Assembly (NCBI GenBank): GCA_033439795.1
Contig: JAUTDP010000010.1
Location: 1,426,001 to 1,490,000, forward strand
DNA length: 64,000 nt
DNA from: Sordaria brevicollis
Lineage: Eukaryota > Ascomycota > Sordariomycetes > Sordariales > Sordariaceae
Reading direction: 5' to 3'
The notes beneath the pieces were generated by a model. The model searched no databases, was not told the origin of the DNA, and was given only the letters and a program-made list of their open reading frames with translations. The first letter of the stretch is position 1. Every line of letters begins with the position of its first letter. Of the stretch, positions 23,954 through 35,239 are shown piece after piece. The position numbers were made by a program, and so were the translations under genes.

Positions 23954-26900
23954 ATGTCGGACTCGGATTTTGAGCAGATCAAGAAGCTCCAGCAGGAGCG
24001 CAATGCTGCTGCTGCCGCCAAGAATGGATCTCGCACCTTCGATCCGTCCAACCAACGATCCGACAACAACACCAAGGCCAAGTTGGGAGAGGCTTGGGAC
24101 ACCGATTTGTATGAACGCGATGGCGGCGACAAGTTTGCCGGCTACCTCACGACCCTGCCCGCTGCCGATGGCGAAGACGAAGAGATGGAGGATGCCGACT
24201 CCGGACGCCGCCTAGTAGGGCAATACACCGCCACCCGGGCCCAGATTGATGAGTTTGCACGCGGCGATGGCGTCGAGGAGGATGATCCCCTGGCTGGCCG
24301 GGGAGAGAAGAGCAACCGCATCACCGACAGGGAGACGGACTATCAGAAGCGCCGCTTCGACCGCGTTCTGACCCCTACACGAGCCGACCCCTTTGCCGCC
24401 AACCGCCAAGCAGGTGCCGCCGAGGAAGGAGAAAGCTACCGGGAGATCATGGAACGTCGCGAGCTCGAGCGGGAGGAAGAGCGCGTACGGCGGGCCATCG
24501 AACAGAAGATAAAGGAGGGCGGTGGCGAAGCTGTTCAAGAGCACCAGCCAACGCTCAAGGACTCCGGTAACAAGGAGAACGAGGATGCTGGCTCTACGGA
24601 AGCTGCGGCTGGCCGGAAGCGCAAGAAGAGATGGGATGTCGCCTCTACAGACGATGCCGCCCCAGCACCAGAGCCTAAGAAGAGGTCTAGGTGGGATCAA
24701 GCACCCTCTGTTCCCGCCCCAGGGGCACCAGGGGCGGAACCCAAGAAGCGATCCCGCTGGGACCAGGCGCCTTCTGCCACCCCCGTCGGAAACGTTGGTC
24801 TAGCTACCCCGATGCACCCTACACAGACCGCGGTTGTGCCACCAGCTTTCGGCGCTGATGTGGCCGGCCGGTACGCACCGCTTAGCGACGAGGAGTTGGA
24901 TGCTATGCTCCCAGGCCTGGAGCAAGGCTACAAGGTCCTTGATCCGCCACCAGGATATGCCCCCGTGCGAGCACCGGCACACAAGATGGTGCAGGCTCCA
25001 CCCCCAACAACGGGCTTCATGATGCAGGATCCTGATAGCGGACGGATGACCGGTCAACAAGTACCCAAGGAGATACCCGGCGTGGGAGACCTGCAGTTCT
25101 TCAAGCCCGAAGATATGGCATACTTCGGCAAGCTTACCGACGGGGCAGATGAAGAGAGTTTGACTGTCGAAGAGCTCAAGGAGAGAAAGATCATGAGGCT
25201 CCTCTTGAAGGTCAAGAACGGTACCCCTCCCATGAGAAAAACTGCGCTCAGACAACTGACAGATAATGCTCGCAATTTCGGTGCCGGCCCCCTTTTCAAC
25301 CAAATTCTTCCTCTGCTCATGGAGAAGACGTTGGAAGATCAGGAACGCCATCTACTCGTCAAGGTCATCGATCGTATCCTATACAAGCTCGACGACATGG
25401 TTCGACCATACGTCCACAAGATTCTCGTCGTTATCGAGCCTCTCCTTATCGACCAAGACTATTATGCCCGTGTTGAAGGTCGGGAAATCATTTCGAACCT
25501 GAGCAAGGCTGCTGGTCTTGCTACGATGATCAGTGTCATGCGTCCAGATATCGATCACGTCGATGAGTACGTCAGAAACACTACCGCCAGAGCCTTTGCC
25601 GTGGTTGCTTCGGCTCTGGGCATCCCAGCGCTTCTTCCCTTCTTGCGAGCTGTGTGTCGAAGCAAGAAGTCGTGGCAGGCTCGCCACACAGGTGTCAAGA
25701 TTGTCCAGCAGATTCCCATCTTGATGGGCTGCGCCGTCTTGCCCCATCTCAAGCAGCTGGTTGACTGTATCGGACCCAACCTGAACGATGAACAGACCAA
25801 GGTTCGCACAGTGACCAGTTTGGCCATCGCAGCTCTCGCTGAGGCATCCAACCCCTACGGTATTGAGAGCTTCGATGACATTCTTAACCCTCTTTGGACC
25901 GGTGCCCGCAAGCAGCGTGGTAAGGGTTTGGCAGGCTTCCTCAAGGCTGTCGGTTATATCATTCCGCTGATGGATGAGGACTATGCCAACTACTACACCA
26001 GCCAAATCATGGAGATTCTGCTACGAGAGTTTGCCTCTCCAGATGAAGAGATGAAGAAGGTCGTGCTAAAGGTGATTTCACAGTGTGCTGCCACCGACGG
26101 TGTAACGGCTGGATATCTCAAGGAACATGTGCTGGACGAATTCTTCAAGAGCTTCTGGGTACGACGTATGGCGTTGGACAAGCGCAACTACCGACAGGTC
26201 GTTGAAACTACTGTTGACATTGGCCAGAAGGTCGGTGTTAGCGAGATTCTGGAGAGGATCGTTGCCAACCTCAAGGACGAGAGCGAAGCCTATCGTAAGA
26301 TGACCGTGGAGACCGTCGAGAAGATTGTGGCCTCTCTCGGTGCTGCCGATATTGGTGAGCGTCTGGAAGAACGTCTCATTGATGGTATCCTCCATGCGTT
26401 CCAGGAACAGAGCGTTGAGGATATCGTTATGCTCAACGGATTTGGTTCGGTGGTCAACGCACTAGGCACCCGATGCAAGCCTTACCTCCCCCAGATTGTC
26501 AGCACCATTCTCTGGCGTTTAAACAACAAGTCAGCTACTGTACGACAGCAGGCCGCTGATCTGATCTCTCGCATTGCTATGGTCATGAAGCAATGCGGTG
26601 AGGATGCCCTCATGGGTAAGCTTGGTATCGTTCTTTACGAGTATCTCGGTGAAGAGTATCCCGAAGTCCTTGGTAGTATTCTCGGTGCTCTGCGCTCCAT
26701 TGTCACCGTCGTCGGTATTAGCCAGATGCAGCCTCCCATCAAGGATCTTCTGCCTCGTCTCACCCCCATTCTTCGTAACCGACACGAAAAGGTACAAGAG
26801 AACACGATCGATCTTGTAGGTCGTATTGCCGATCGCGGCCCCGAGAGCGTCAACGCCCGCGAGTGGATGCGTATCTGCTTCGAGCTTCTCGACATGCTCA

Positions 26901-27607
26901 AGGCTCACAAGAAGGGAATCAGACGTGCTGCCAACAACACGTTCGGTTTCATCGCCAAGGCCATCGGTCCCCAGGATGTTCTCGCTACCCTGCTGAACAA
27001 CCTCCGCGTTCAGGAGCGTCAGTCCCGTGTCAACACGGCCGTCGCCATCGGTATCGTCGCCGAGACATGCGCGCCCTTCACCGTGTTGCCCGCGCTCATG
27101 AACGAGTACCGTGTCCCCGAGCTCAACGTCCAGAACGGTGTGCTCAAATCTCTTTCTTTCCTCTTCGAGTATATCGGTGAAATGGCCAAGGACTACGTCT
27201 ACGCCGTCACGCCGCTCCTCGAGGACGCCCTCATCGACAGAGACCAAGTGCACAGACAAACAGCCGCTAGTGTTGTCAAGCATATCGCCCTGGGCGTTGT
27301 CGGTCTGGGGTGCGAGGATGCCATGGTCCACTTGCTCAATTTGCTGTATCCCAACCTGTTCGAGACCAGCCCCCACGTCATCGACCGTATTGTTGAGGCC
27401 ATTGAGGCCATCAGAATGGCTGTCGGTCCCGGTCTGGTCCTCAACTACGTCTGGGCCGGTCTGTTCCACCCAGCAAGAAAGGTGCGGACACCATATTGGC
27501 GTCTGTACAACGATGCATACGTCCAATGCGCGGACGCGATGGTGCCGTTCTATCCTAATCTCATCGAGGATGGTATCGACAGGACAGAGTTGGCGATTGT
27601 GCTTTAG
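23954..27607 (+). CDS. SF3B1: Splicing factor 3B subunit 1 (SF3B1/SAP155/Prp10)
   Basis: SF3B1 is the HEAT-repeat core of the SF3b part of U2 snRNP and clamps the branch-site helix. It is a single uninterrupted exon of 1217 codons with start context CAGCACCATG; the human protein is 1304 residues. Residues 1-410 are disordered and charged. They carry three Arg-Trp ligand motifs for U2AF homology domains: KKRW (W227) and two SRWDQAPS copies (W247, W269). A p14/SF3B14-binding segment follows (about 330-400, [11 protein letters not shown]). Residues about 420-1217 are HEAT repeats, very close to human: [64 protein letters not shown]. Positions mutated in human leukaemia are conserved: H578, K582 and K616 match human H662, K666 and K700. 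The absence of introns in such a long gene is notable. Its partner U2AF65 is encoded nearby. Confidence 0.98.
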   Translation: MSDSDFEQIKKLQQERNAAAAAKNGSRTFDPSNQRSDNNTKAKLGEAWDTDLYERDGGDKFAGYLTTLPAADGEDEEMEDADSGRRLVGQYTATRAQIDEFARGDGVEEDDPLAGRGEKSNRITDRETDYQKRRFDRVLTPTRADPFAANRQAGAAEEGESYREIMERRELEREEERVRRAIEQKIKEGGGEAVQEHQPTLKDSGNKENEDAGSTEAAAGRKRKKRWDVASTDDAAPAPEPKKRSRWDQAPSVPAPGAPGAEPKKRSRWDQAPSATPVGNVGLATPMHPTQTAVVPPAFGADVAGRYAPLSDEELDAMLPGLEQGYKVLDPPPGYAPVRAPAHKMVQAPPPTTGFMMQDPDSGRMTGQQVPKEIPGVGDLQFFKPEDMAYFGKLTDGADEESLTVEELKERKIMRLLLKVKNGTPPMRKTALRQLTDNARNFGAGPLFNQILPLLMEKTLEDQERHLLVKVIDRILYKLDDMVRPYVHKILVVIEPLLIDQDYYARVEGREIISNLSKAAGLATMISVMRPDIDHVDEYVRNTTARAFAVVASALGIPALLPFLRAVCRSKKSWQARHTGVKIVQQIPILMGCAVLPHLKQLVDCIGPNLNDEQTKVRTVTSLAIAALAEASNPYGIESFDDILNPLWTGARKQRGKGLAGFLKAVGYIIPLMDEDYANYYTSQIMEILLREFASPDEEMKKVVLKVISQCAATDGVTAGYLKEHVLDEFFKSFWVRRMALDKRNYRQVVETTVDIGQKVGVSEILERIVANLKDESEAYRKMTVETVEKIVASLGAADIGERLEERLIDGILHAFQEQSVEDIVMLNGFGSVVNALGTRCKPYLPQIVSTILWRLNNKSATVRQQAADLISRIAMVMKQCGEDALMGKLGIVLYEYLGEEYPEVLGSILGALRSIVTVVGISQMQPPIKDLLPRLTPILRNRHEKVQENTIDLVGRIADRGPESVNAREWMRICFELLDMLKAHKKGIRRAANNTFGFIAKAIGPQDVLATLLNNLRVQERQSRVNTAVAIGIVAETCAPFTVLPALMNEYRVPELNVQNGVLKSLSFLFEYIGEMAKDYVYAVTPLLEDALIDRDQVHRQTAASVVKHIALGVVGLGCEDAMVHLLNLLYPNLFETSPHVIDRIVEAIEAIRMAVGPGLVLNYVWAGLFHPARKVRTPYWRLYNDAYVQCADAMVPFYPNLIEDGIDRTELAIVL

Positions 27608-30600
27608 ACGGTACAAGGGAAGGGAAAGAGGGAAGAGGTTAGCGGGAGCAAATAAGCAGGTTTCTTGTTCTCATGATTCGGGTTCGTCGTTATGATGCCG
27701 GGAAAAGTAGCACGATATTTTGGGCGCGCAGCAAGCCCTAACGAAGCTTCGCACATTCGTACTACCGAAGCAAGGATTGAGTGAAAGGCACAATTTACAT
27801 TTGCTCAACAACGCAAAAGTGTGTGCCAACGTCGTCGACCGGTTGTCGTATTGGTTAGGATATACCAAGAGGTGATGACATTCAATATTGTAACGAAAAA
27901 GGTTATTGCTTAGCTAGGTTGTTACATATATGGTCTTTTGTGCGAGAGTTTCGGACAGGCGTGTCGGGTTAGTGGTAGCGCAAGAAAAGAAGAAGGATAA
28001 ATGCATAATGAAGGAGGTTTCGTCAATGATCTTCATCTCTATTTCTTGAACCCTCGGTACCTTCGTATTTCACTAATAACCCCTTTACAGACACTTTCCA
28101 ATGCCACTTGTACGGGGCTGACGAGACAGTAGCTACAACGTTCAGCCGTTAGTTTGAAATTCTCCGGTCATGGCCCTTCTCGACTGCGTCCAGGATGGCT
28201 CTTAGGGTAGTTGTTCCGTGTTCTGTTTGCTTGATATTATCGACTTTGACATCCCGCAACACCTTCAACTATAAGAGAGGATGCAAGAGAAGCACGAAGA
28301 GCAACGAACTATTTTGTGTCAACGTCGACTGTTGGTAGGTGATGGTAGTTGTAAGCTATTGTTTGTATCTTCGATAGGTTGTCTTTCAACTAATACTTTC
28401 GTTCGCTCCTCACTCCTTGCGTTCAATTGTCCGTTCATCCGGATTTCTCTCTTCATCCTCACCCCTTACTCGTACTACATTTTTCACATTTTCGTATCTC
28501 AAAAATGTGCTTATTTTCTTCACCCCATACTAGTCTTACATTCCTTCTTCTAAGGCTATAGAGTGATATGGTTACATGTTCGGTACTGAGATTTCTGAAA
28601 TCAACCCAATATCGAAGTGAAACTGAAGCATCACCCATTGTACTCTTCACTTGAAGACCGCAATGCTTCCATTGGCATCTCTTAACATTTTGGCGCACCT
28701 TCTTCCTTCAACAATGTATTTGCACTCTTCTTGCCTTCAGCACGTGGAGTAGCGATAGCGAAGTTGGAGGCAGGAACGACCAAGCCTTTCTACGTTGACC
28801 CTCTCTCTTTCCCAGGTACTTGCGGTTTGTCGCTCGTTCTTGTTTCGTACCACTGCACCCTCCGACTGCCAGTCTGAGGAAGGGAAGGTAAACCCCGCCT
28901 CTGTTTAATCACGGACTTTTCCTTCCTGATTTACTTCCGCTCCTGTCTCTTCGATTGAGGAGAAGGTACGACGAACTGATTCACAACGTTTGGAGGTGCT
29001 CGGTCTCCGTCTTGATGATTGTGTTCACAGTATCACAAGAAATATGCTACAGAAAGGGTCCACATGTGCCTCGTAGAGAAGAGTGGTCTGGTTCAGGCAT
29101 GTCAATGTGTGATTCAACAGAGTTGGTCTTCAAACACCACCAAGTGACTGATATGTTGACTGCATTCCAGGTACCCTAATTTGCCATTCTTTGACAGTCG
29201 TAAGGGAAAAGTCAACAACATCGACTGTGAATAAATGGCCAGTACCATGGAAGTTCGGTGAACTCGAACGGACTTGTTGATGATACTCCTCGTACCTTCT
29301 ACATCAAAGACCATGTTTGAACCGAATCCTCTTGTTTTGTCAACCTCTTTTGTGCGCAGTAAGCTTCACTGCCTCGCCAACTCAGCTAGCCACAGCTAAT
29401 TACTCGCAGTTTGCTCGAACATGGCGCACAAATGTGCAAGATCCAGCACAGAGTCTCCGGGGTCGACTATTTCGACATCTGTATCTTTTGGTCTCCTGCC
29501 TCTCTAAACAGGATATATACGAAAAAACTTTCAATCTCTATTGTTTCCAGACTTCAGTTCTATGTCTATGTACCCGGCGCGAAGAATTACATAACGTTCG
29601 CATAAGAAGCTACAGTATTCGGTATTCTGGTGGTCATAAGAGAGTACGAGTGCTCTGTTTGTGTAGGCATACTCAGTCACCAAGTGTTGCTGTTCTCCCG
29701 GGTAGGTACCTCTAGGTAGTCAGCACAGCCAGTTACCGTCGTGGTAGATATTGTAAATTTGTAATTGGTCGTACAGTGTGCCAGTATTCCCATCGCCGTA
29801 AGTCCCGTCTATAGGCTGTGACCCCCACGCATGGCTTTCTTAGTCAACATTCGCCGCCGCCGTCGCCTCCTCCATCGCCGCACCCAAAACATTCGCAACT
29901 CTCTCTCTAACCGAAGCAACAACCCCGGTTGATTGTTTTCGCGGATGGATGGCAATAACATGTGAACAATACACAGTGTATGCTCTTACCGAAGCTGAAC
30001 GATGAACAGTCGGTAGGACTCGACCAGACATTCTTGTCGGAATCAATCCAGGTACAATACCCAAAATTGGCGGTGTGTGTATACCTACACAGTGTAGACT
30101 AGTACACCGAGATGGCAGGTATAACTCTTCACGCTTTTTGTCCGATTGTCGGTGGAATAGGGGTCCAAGGATGTTTCCAACTTTTTCTTCCGAAGGTCCC
30201 CTTCGGCCGTGTGATTACTGCTTTTCAGCACTCGGTCAACGAAAAAAAAAAAAAAAATAATAAAAAAAATTAAAAAAAAAGACAACCCCTCACTTCGCTT
30301 TTTCGAAGGTGTGTCCCCAGGGGATAGAGTGAAATTCCTGCCAGCTGGCCGACTCAATAAAAATCCGGCCACTGCAATGTCTGTAGGGGTACACATTTTG
30401 AAAGGAAAGGCACGCAAAAAAAAATCCGAACTGTGTCACCAGGGTACTCCCTTGAATCCTCTCGAACCCATACCGCAGTAACGAAAGAGCAGGTGACACC
30501 GACTTTGTCCAGGCTTCAGGCTTCAAGCTTCCATGCATTCATGTTCACAATGGGGTCTTTCGCTTGAGCCTCGGAAAAGGGGAACTGCTACTGGCTGACC

Positions 30601-32062
30601 GCCAAAACCTAAAGAGGTACCTCTACCCCGGCTCGCTTTGGGCATTGGTTATGGTGCTGCTTCAGGAGCCCAAAAAGCTCTAGGTACTTACACCTTACAC
30701 CTACCTAATTAACCTTGGCCTCACACCCCCCTCCTTGCCCTGGCTTCCATTGCGTTGTTGTTGTTGTTGTGTGGGCTCGCCCTGGTCCAAGGGAAAGGGG
30801 ACCCAGAAAGGGAAAACCGAAAATAGGAGATTGGGTGTGAGACCGAACGCAAATCTCTTATTGTATGAATTGGATCCGTTAAACGCGTAGCGTCAAACGG
30901 AGTGAAGCGGAGAAAAAATAATGGGGATGGCATTACGAATAAAACTAAAATGTACAATCAACTGTTCCAACTGTTTTGCTTTTTTGGTGTGAGGACGTGG
31001 GCTCTCACCTCTCATTCAATTTCTTGACCCTGATGGTTGCGATTGCGGACTTGAGGTGGGGAATGAGAAAAATAGTTGATTAAGGGTGTGACACTAAGCA
31101 TGGCAATTTGGGCCGACGCAACATGGCATTTTGGAAATGCGGTTTTAAATCACTCGTCCAGTTTTTGAAGGGGCTGGTCAGACGGGAGGATGTTGGATGG
31201 TCGTGTCATCGTGGGATTTGATGCTGTTGGATGATTGGTGATAGCAGCGTCAAGTTAATTTACACATATCAGATTGATTATGCAGTTGGTCGTGTGTCGT
31301 AGGACTCGAGGTGGACTGGTGTTTGCTGATTTTTTTATTTTTTTTTTTCTCTTCTTTTCTTCCATTTTGGCGATGGTGTGTACGAATTCAGTCGGTATCG
31401 CAGCTGTAATTTGGCTGAATCTGTTTTCAGCTCCAACCCCAGCGCCCAGCAATAACATAGTGGAAGGCCGCCGTTGCAGTGTGCAATTTCAGTGGAATGG
31501 AATCCCCCGTCAGATGAGATCATCTGGTGTTTCATGTTTCGCTCCTCGGCAGTGCAAAGTAACGGTGAAAAGCAACCTTATCTGGATCGGATCTTGAACT
31601 TGTCAACGTCTAATCTGCCAAAAAGGACGCCGTTGTTTGACTGAATTTCAGCCCATCCACTTGGGCGCGTGCTTTGCGAGAAGAAATCGAAAACGTGTCA
31701 AGCCCAAAAGTGAAAGATTGCAGAGAAACCTGCGAGTCTTTCATGCCACCGTGTGTGTTGTGTCGACGAGCTAATGCACATGGGGTGCTGCCAACACCGT
31801 TGTGCCGTTTTCAATGCATTTCCTTCTTCCTTGGCACATGCAGCAGCAAGCATGCAGGCGGAGAGAGATTTTTTTTTTTTTTTCGTCTTTCTCTTTTCCT
31901 TCTTTCACTTTGCAATTCTGATCAAACCGATTTGATCGACTTTGGATAAAGGACCGCTGGGGCTTTGTCACGATTAGAATCAACAGAAGCCCTTCCGTTA
32001 CTCCGGTTCCGATGCCGTCTTCCACCATTCGACAACCTCCAATTTTCAGAGGCGTCATTGAA
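27608..32062. other. Intergenic, no supportable gene
   Basis: This 4.5-kb gap lies between SF3B1 and the RIP-mutated element. The start is the SF3B1 3'UTR. Open frames are all below 135 codons with no domains. An A-rich tract sits at 30241-30280, T-runs at 31329-31350 and 31869-31882, and TACCTCTAGGTA-like palindromes near 29705, 30613 and 30680. Base composition is ordinary, so the RIP-type change begins only at about 32.1 kb. Confidence 0.55.
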
Positions 32063-32097
32063 CCGTACCGGGAAGGGGGGGGTTTAGCGAACAGTAA
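32063..32097 (+). repeat. Left terminal inverted repeat of KDZ element
   Basis: It reads CCGTACCGGGAA, eight G, then TTTAGCGAACAGTAA. It matches the inverted right end at 29 of 35 positions. The mismatches are at positions 9, 20-23 and 30; position 30 is a C/T difference as RIP would cause. Confidence 0.75.
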
Positions 32098-32149
32098 GAA
32101 AATAGTTTGAAATTTTAGAACTGTAAATTTACGATTCATTTCGAAGTAA

Positions 32150-32375
32150 ACGTTTACCAAGCGTTAATGAACGGTTAATACAGGCCAAAGCGTTTTCAAA
32201 TGGTTGGCGTCGGTAAACGTTGAAGTGTAGGTCTACATTACATTAGCATTTGCGCCAAATCAACAATAAACCAACAATTACTAAATACTCAATCGTAATT
32301 CTACTATATAATAATAGTGAGTAAAGTACAACGTTTAAATTAATTAAACGTTTGGGTTCCGCAAACGTTAATTAG
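32150..32375. repeat. Left subterminal AAACGTT motif cluster
   Basis: About six copies of AAACGTT or its complement (for example GTAAACGTTTACC near 32147, TTAAACGTTTGGG near 32344, CAAACGTTAAT near 32362) lie within 230 bp of the left end. The same motif is clustered at the right end and not elsewhere in the window. In DNA transposons such subterminal motifs are commonly transposase-binding sites, which I infer here. Confidence 0.7.
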
Positions 32376-33831
32376 GGTTAAGATTTAGAAAAATTAGTAT
32401 ACATTTGGGCGTATAGGGCACTATATACAGCACACATAATAGACTTCGCAATACGCGTTCTCTCTTATAAACTTTTAACTTAATAGCCCGGAAACTATTT
32501 ATAACCCAACCGCTTACCTTTATTAACTTCGTTATCCCTATCGTCGCCTATATTTCTATCTTTACCGTATACCTTTTTTCTTTCCCGTTTATCTTTTTTC
32601 TTTTTTCTATATAACTATAGCTAATATCCCTCCTATATCCCAAACCCGGTTTACTAAGGTTATAGCCAGTTTGATTATAAATATAATATACCTCTATAAA
32701 TAGAAATAAATAGAAGTAGACGTAAAGTATAAATATAATAATATACTAATTTAAATAATATAAAAAGGATACTGAAAGGGGTAATCCCGAGGTTATACTC
32801 ACCGCCTTCCAACGTATAGCTAGGTTTTCTACCCCCCTATCTAAATAACGTATATATTAATCTATTATATAATTTATACAACCTCTTAACTAAATTAAAA
32901 CTAATAGAACGCCGAAACCAATAACCCCCCGGTCAATAACGAGGCGGCTACGGCTGCGGTTAATAATATTACCCTTACCCCTACCCTTAGTCCTCCCAAT
33001 AATATTAATACACTATTTATAATATTATAACTATAATATATATACTTTAATATAAATTAATTATACAATATAATAAGAGAGAAAGACTACCTTCGCCTCC
33101 GGGCACTTTAAGTAGAAGGCCCCTATAAAACGTCGGAACCCCGGCGAGCAGGCCAGTAATATTATAACGGCCGTCCAAAAGTTTAAAAGGATATAGGCCG
33201 CGCGCATAAATAAGGAATCGCGTCTAAAACACTTTATTTATAGGGAAATTAAAAATAATCGTATTATACTTTGTATAAGGCTAATTTATAAACTAAATAC
33301 TATAAATTTATTATATCATTTACCTTTAATAAATAGTTTAATATTAATATGGTTATAGTCTTCCGATAATATATTCTAGGATATAAGGCGAATGCGCCTT
33401 ATTAATAACAACCGTCGATTCTAATACGAAACGGTGTATAAGGCTTTAGTATATTAATATTAATATTTATTTAATTTATTTTATTTATATATTAATAATC
33501 TATAAACATAACTCAAAAATTGGACTACCAAGGAGACCGGCAATACTAATATTATTAATCCCAATATCGACCTTCCGGATAGAAATATCCGGAAAAAGAT
33601 CGCTGATACTTAGAGTTAGGAGAATTTTTATAACGTATATAATTGCGTTAAAGACTTCCTGGACGCTAAGAATTCTCCTCGCTCTAGCCGTACTTACTAC
33701 TAAGGTATATTTTATTTAGCATTATCCTTTTCCATTCATTTATTTTGTTTTTCATATCCTTTTCGTTATTCTTTTCTATTTTATTTTATTTTATTCTATT
33801 TTATTATACTCTATTATACTAACTATACGTA

Positions 33832-34371
33832 GAAGTCTAAAAAGAATTACTATTCCGGTATATTCGTTTTATCCGGGGGGCTAAGAAGAATCCGCGTAAG
33901 GAGAAGGACTTAAAGGAAGAACTCCTTAATAAATATAAGGCTATTCCCTCCTATAAGAATTTTATTTCTATTAGGATTTCCCAGGCCAATTTCAAATTCA
34001 AGACTCCTACGGAGCGTAACCCCCGCACCAAAGTAAATTTACCATTATCCTATTATTTTTCTATATTTATTGACTTCTTTTCTTAATAAAAGTAGAAGAC
34101 TTCCTAGGAAGACTTAACGGCCGATATAGCCATCGCCCCCATCCCCGCCAATTCCGACGAAGAGGAGGATAAGGAGGCTTAACGCCGGGCCTAAGCCCTA
34201 GAGAAGTAAAAGAAGAAGAAAGAGAAAGCGATAAGGAAGAAGGAGAAGAGGGCGAAGAGGAAGGCTAAAAGGGCTAGAAGGAAGGTCGAGGAGGACGTAT
34301 CGGATATTCCGTCCGAAAATGAAAGTTCGGAATTTAAGGAAGAGGAAGAGGAAGATTTATTTATTTCCTAG
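33832..34371 (+). pseudogene. Unrecognised first gene of the KDZ element, RIP-broken
   Basis: Two coding-like segments can be read through RIP-type stops. The first (about 33883-34032) gives NPRKEKDLKEELLNKYKAIP and then FKFKTPTERNPRTK. An intron with donor GTAAAT and acceptor GTAG seems to follow. The second (about 34094-34371) is acidic then strongly basic and acidic again, with KEKRAKRKAKRARRKVEEDV and ending EFKEEEEEDLFIS before a TAG. Internal TAG/TAA codons sit where Trp or Gln codons are expected after RIP. Upstream material (about 33090-33300) may be an earlier exon. I do not recognise the protein. The lysine-rich, acidic tail resembles a nuclear or DNA-associated accessory protein, but that is only an inference from composition. 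Confidence 0.4.
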
Positions 34372-34387
34372 GTATCCTATTATTCTT

Positions 34388-34450
34388 TTCTTTTATCATT
34401 TCTTTTATCATTTCTTTTATCATTTCCTTTATTATTTCCTTTATCATTTT
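34388..34450 (+). repeat. Short tandem repeat, unit about 12 bp
   Basis: About five copies of TTTCTTTTATCA with small variations lie directly after the stop codon of the element's first gene. Confidence 0.7.
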
Positions 34451-34822
34451 CTTTTTTTTCCTCTTCTATTATTACCCCCTAATTATTATTTTCATTCTTA
34501 TAACGTTTTAATTTATCATTATCATACAAAATATATATTACAAAGCGTAATAATTAACTTAAAATTCTATTACTTACTTCGCCTCCTATATTGGCCAGCT
34601 ATATATATAGTATATCGGCGGATAAATAACAAATTGCCAACAATTAACCAAACTAAAAGATTTAAAAATACAACTTTATTACCGGGCTAAAAATATATAA
34701 AAAAGTAAATTCTCAACTTTTTTTATTTTTTTAATATTCCTACTATCTTTAATATATCTCTCAATCGAAATACTTAAAGTATTCGCGATAACGGCCGTAC
34801 ATTAACCGCCAATTTTATTAAT

Positions 34823-34828
<6 letters not shown>

Positions 34829-34854
<26 letters not shown>
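34829..34854 (+). repeat. Poly-T tract (26 T)
   Basis: An uninterrupted run of 26 T inside the AT-rich element, in the spacer between its two genes. Confidence 0.9.
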
Positions 34855-34860
<6 letters not shown>

Positions 34861-35239
34861 CTAAGCAACCAACGCAACGCCGTACAAATTAACCTTAATT
34901 TTAATTAAATCTAACGGTCACCTCACCTTCGCCCGCTATTACGATATTATATATCTACCTAAACGATAACGAAATTTCGTATTTAATAAGGCACTAGCAC
35001 CCGCGCTGCATCTACTTACTTATAACGAACATTACTATTACTTCTATCATTACCCCTCCTCAACAAAATCCCTTTCTCGAATTCTCTAACTCTCAAAATA
35101 CCGGGTAAGAGATCACGCCCGCTCGCGAAGCTAATCGCGGCGGCAGCTCAAGCACAATTAATACGGTTACGCGGCGAGCAACCGGTCCTAAGCATCAAAT
35201 ACTAAAGCGACCTCGATTTCGGCTACCTCGACGATAGCG

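Noticed and set aside
26531..27616. 361-codon open frame antisense to SF3B1
   Set aside because: A mirror of the codon bias of SF3B1. No family resemblance; the sense strand is unambiguous.
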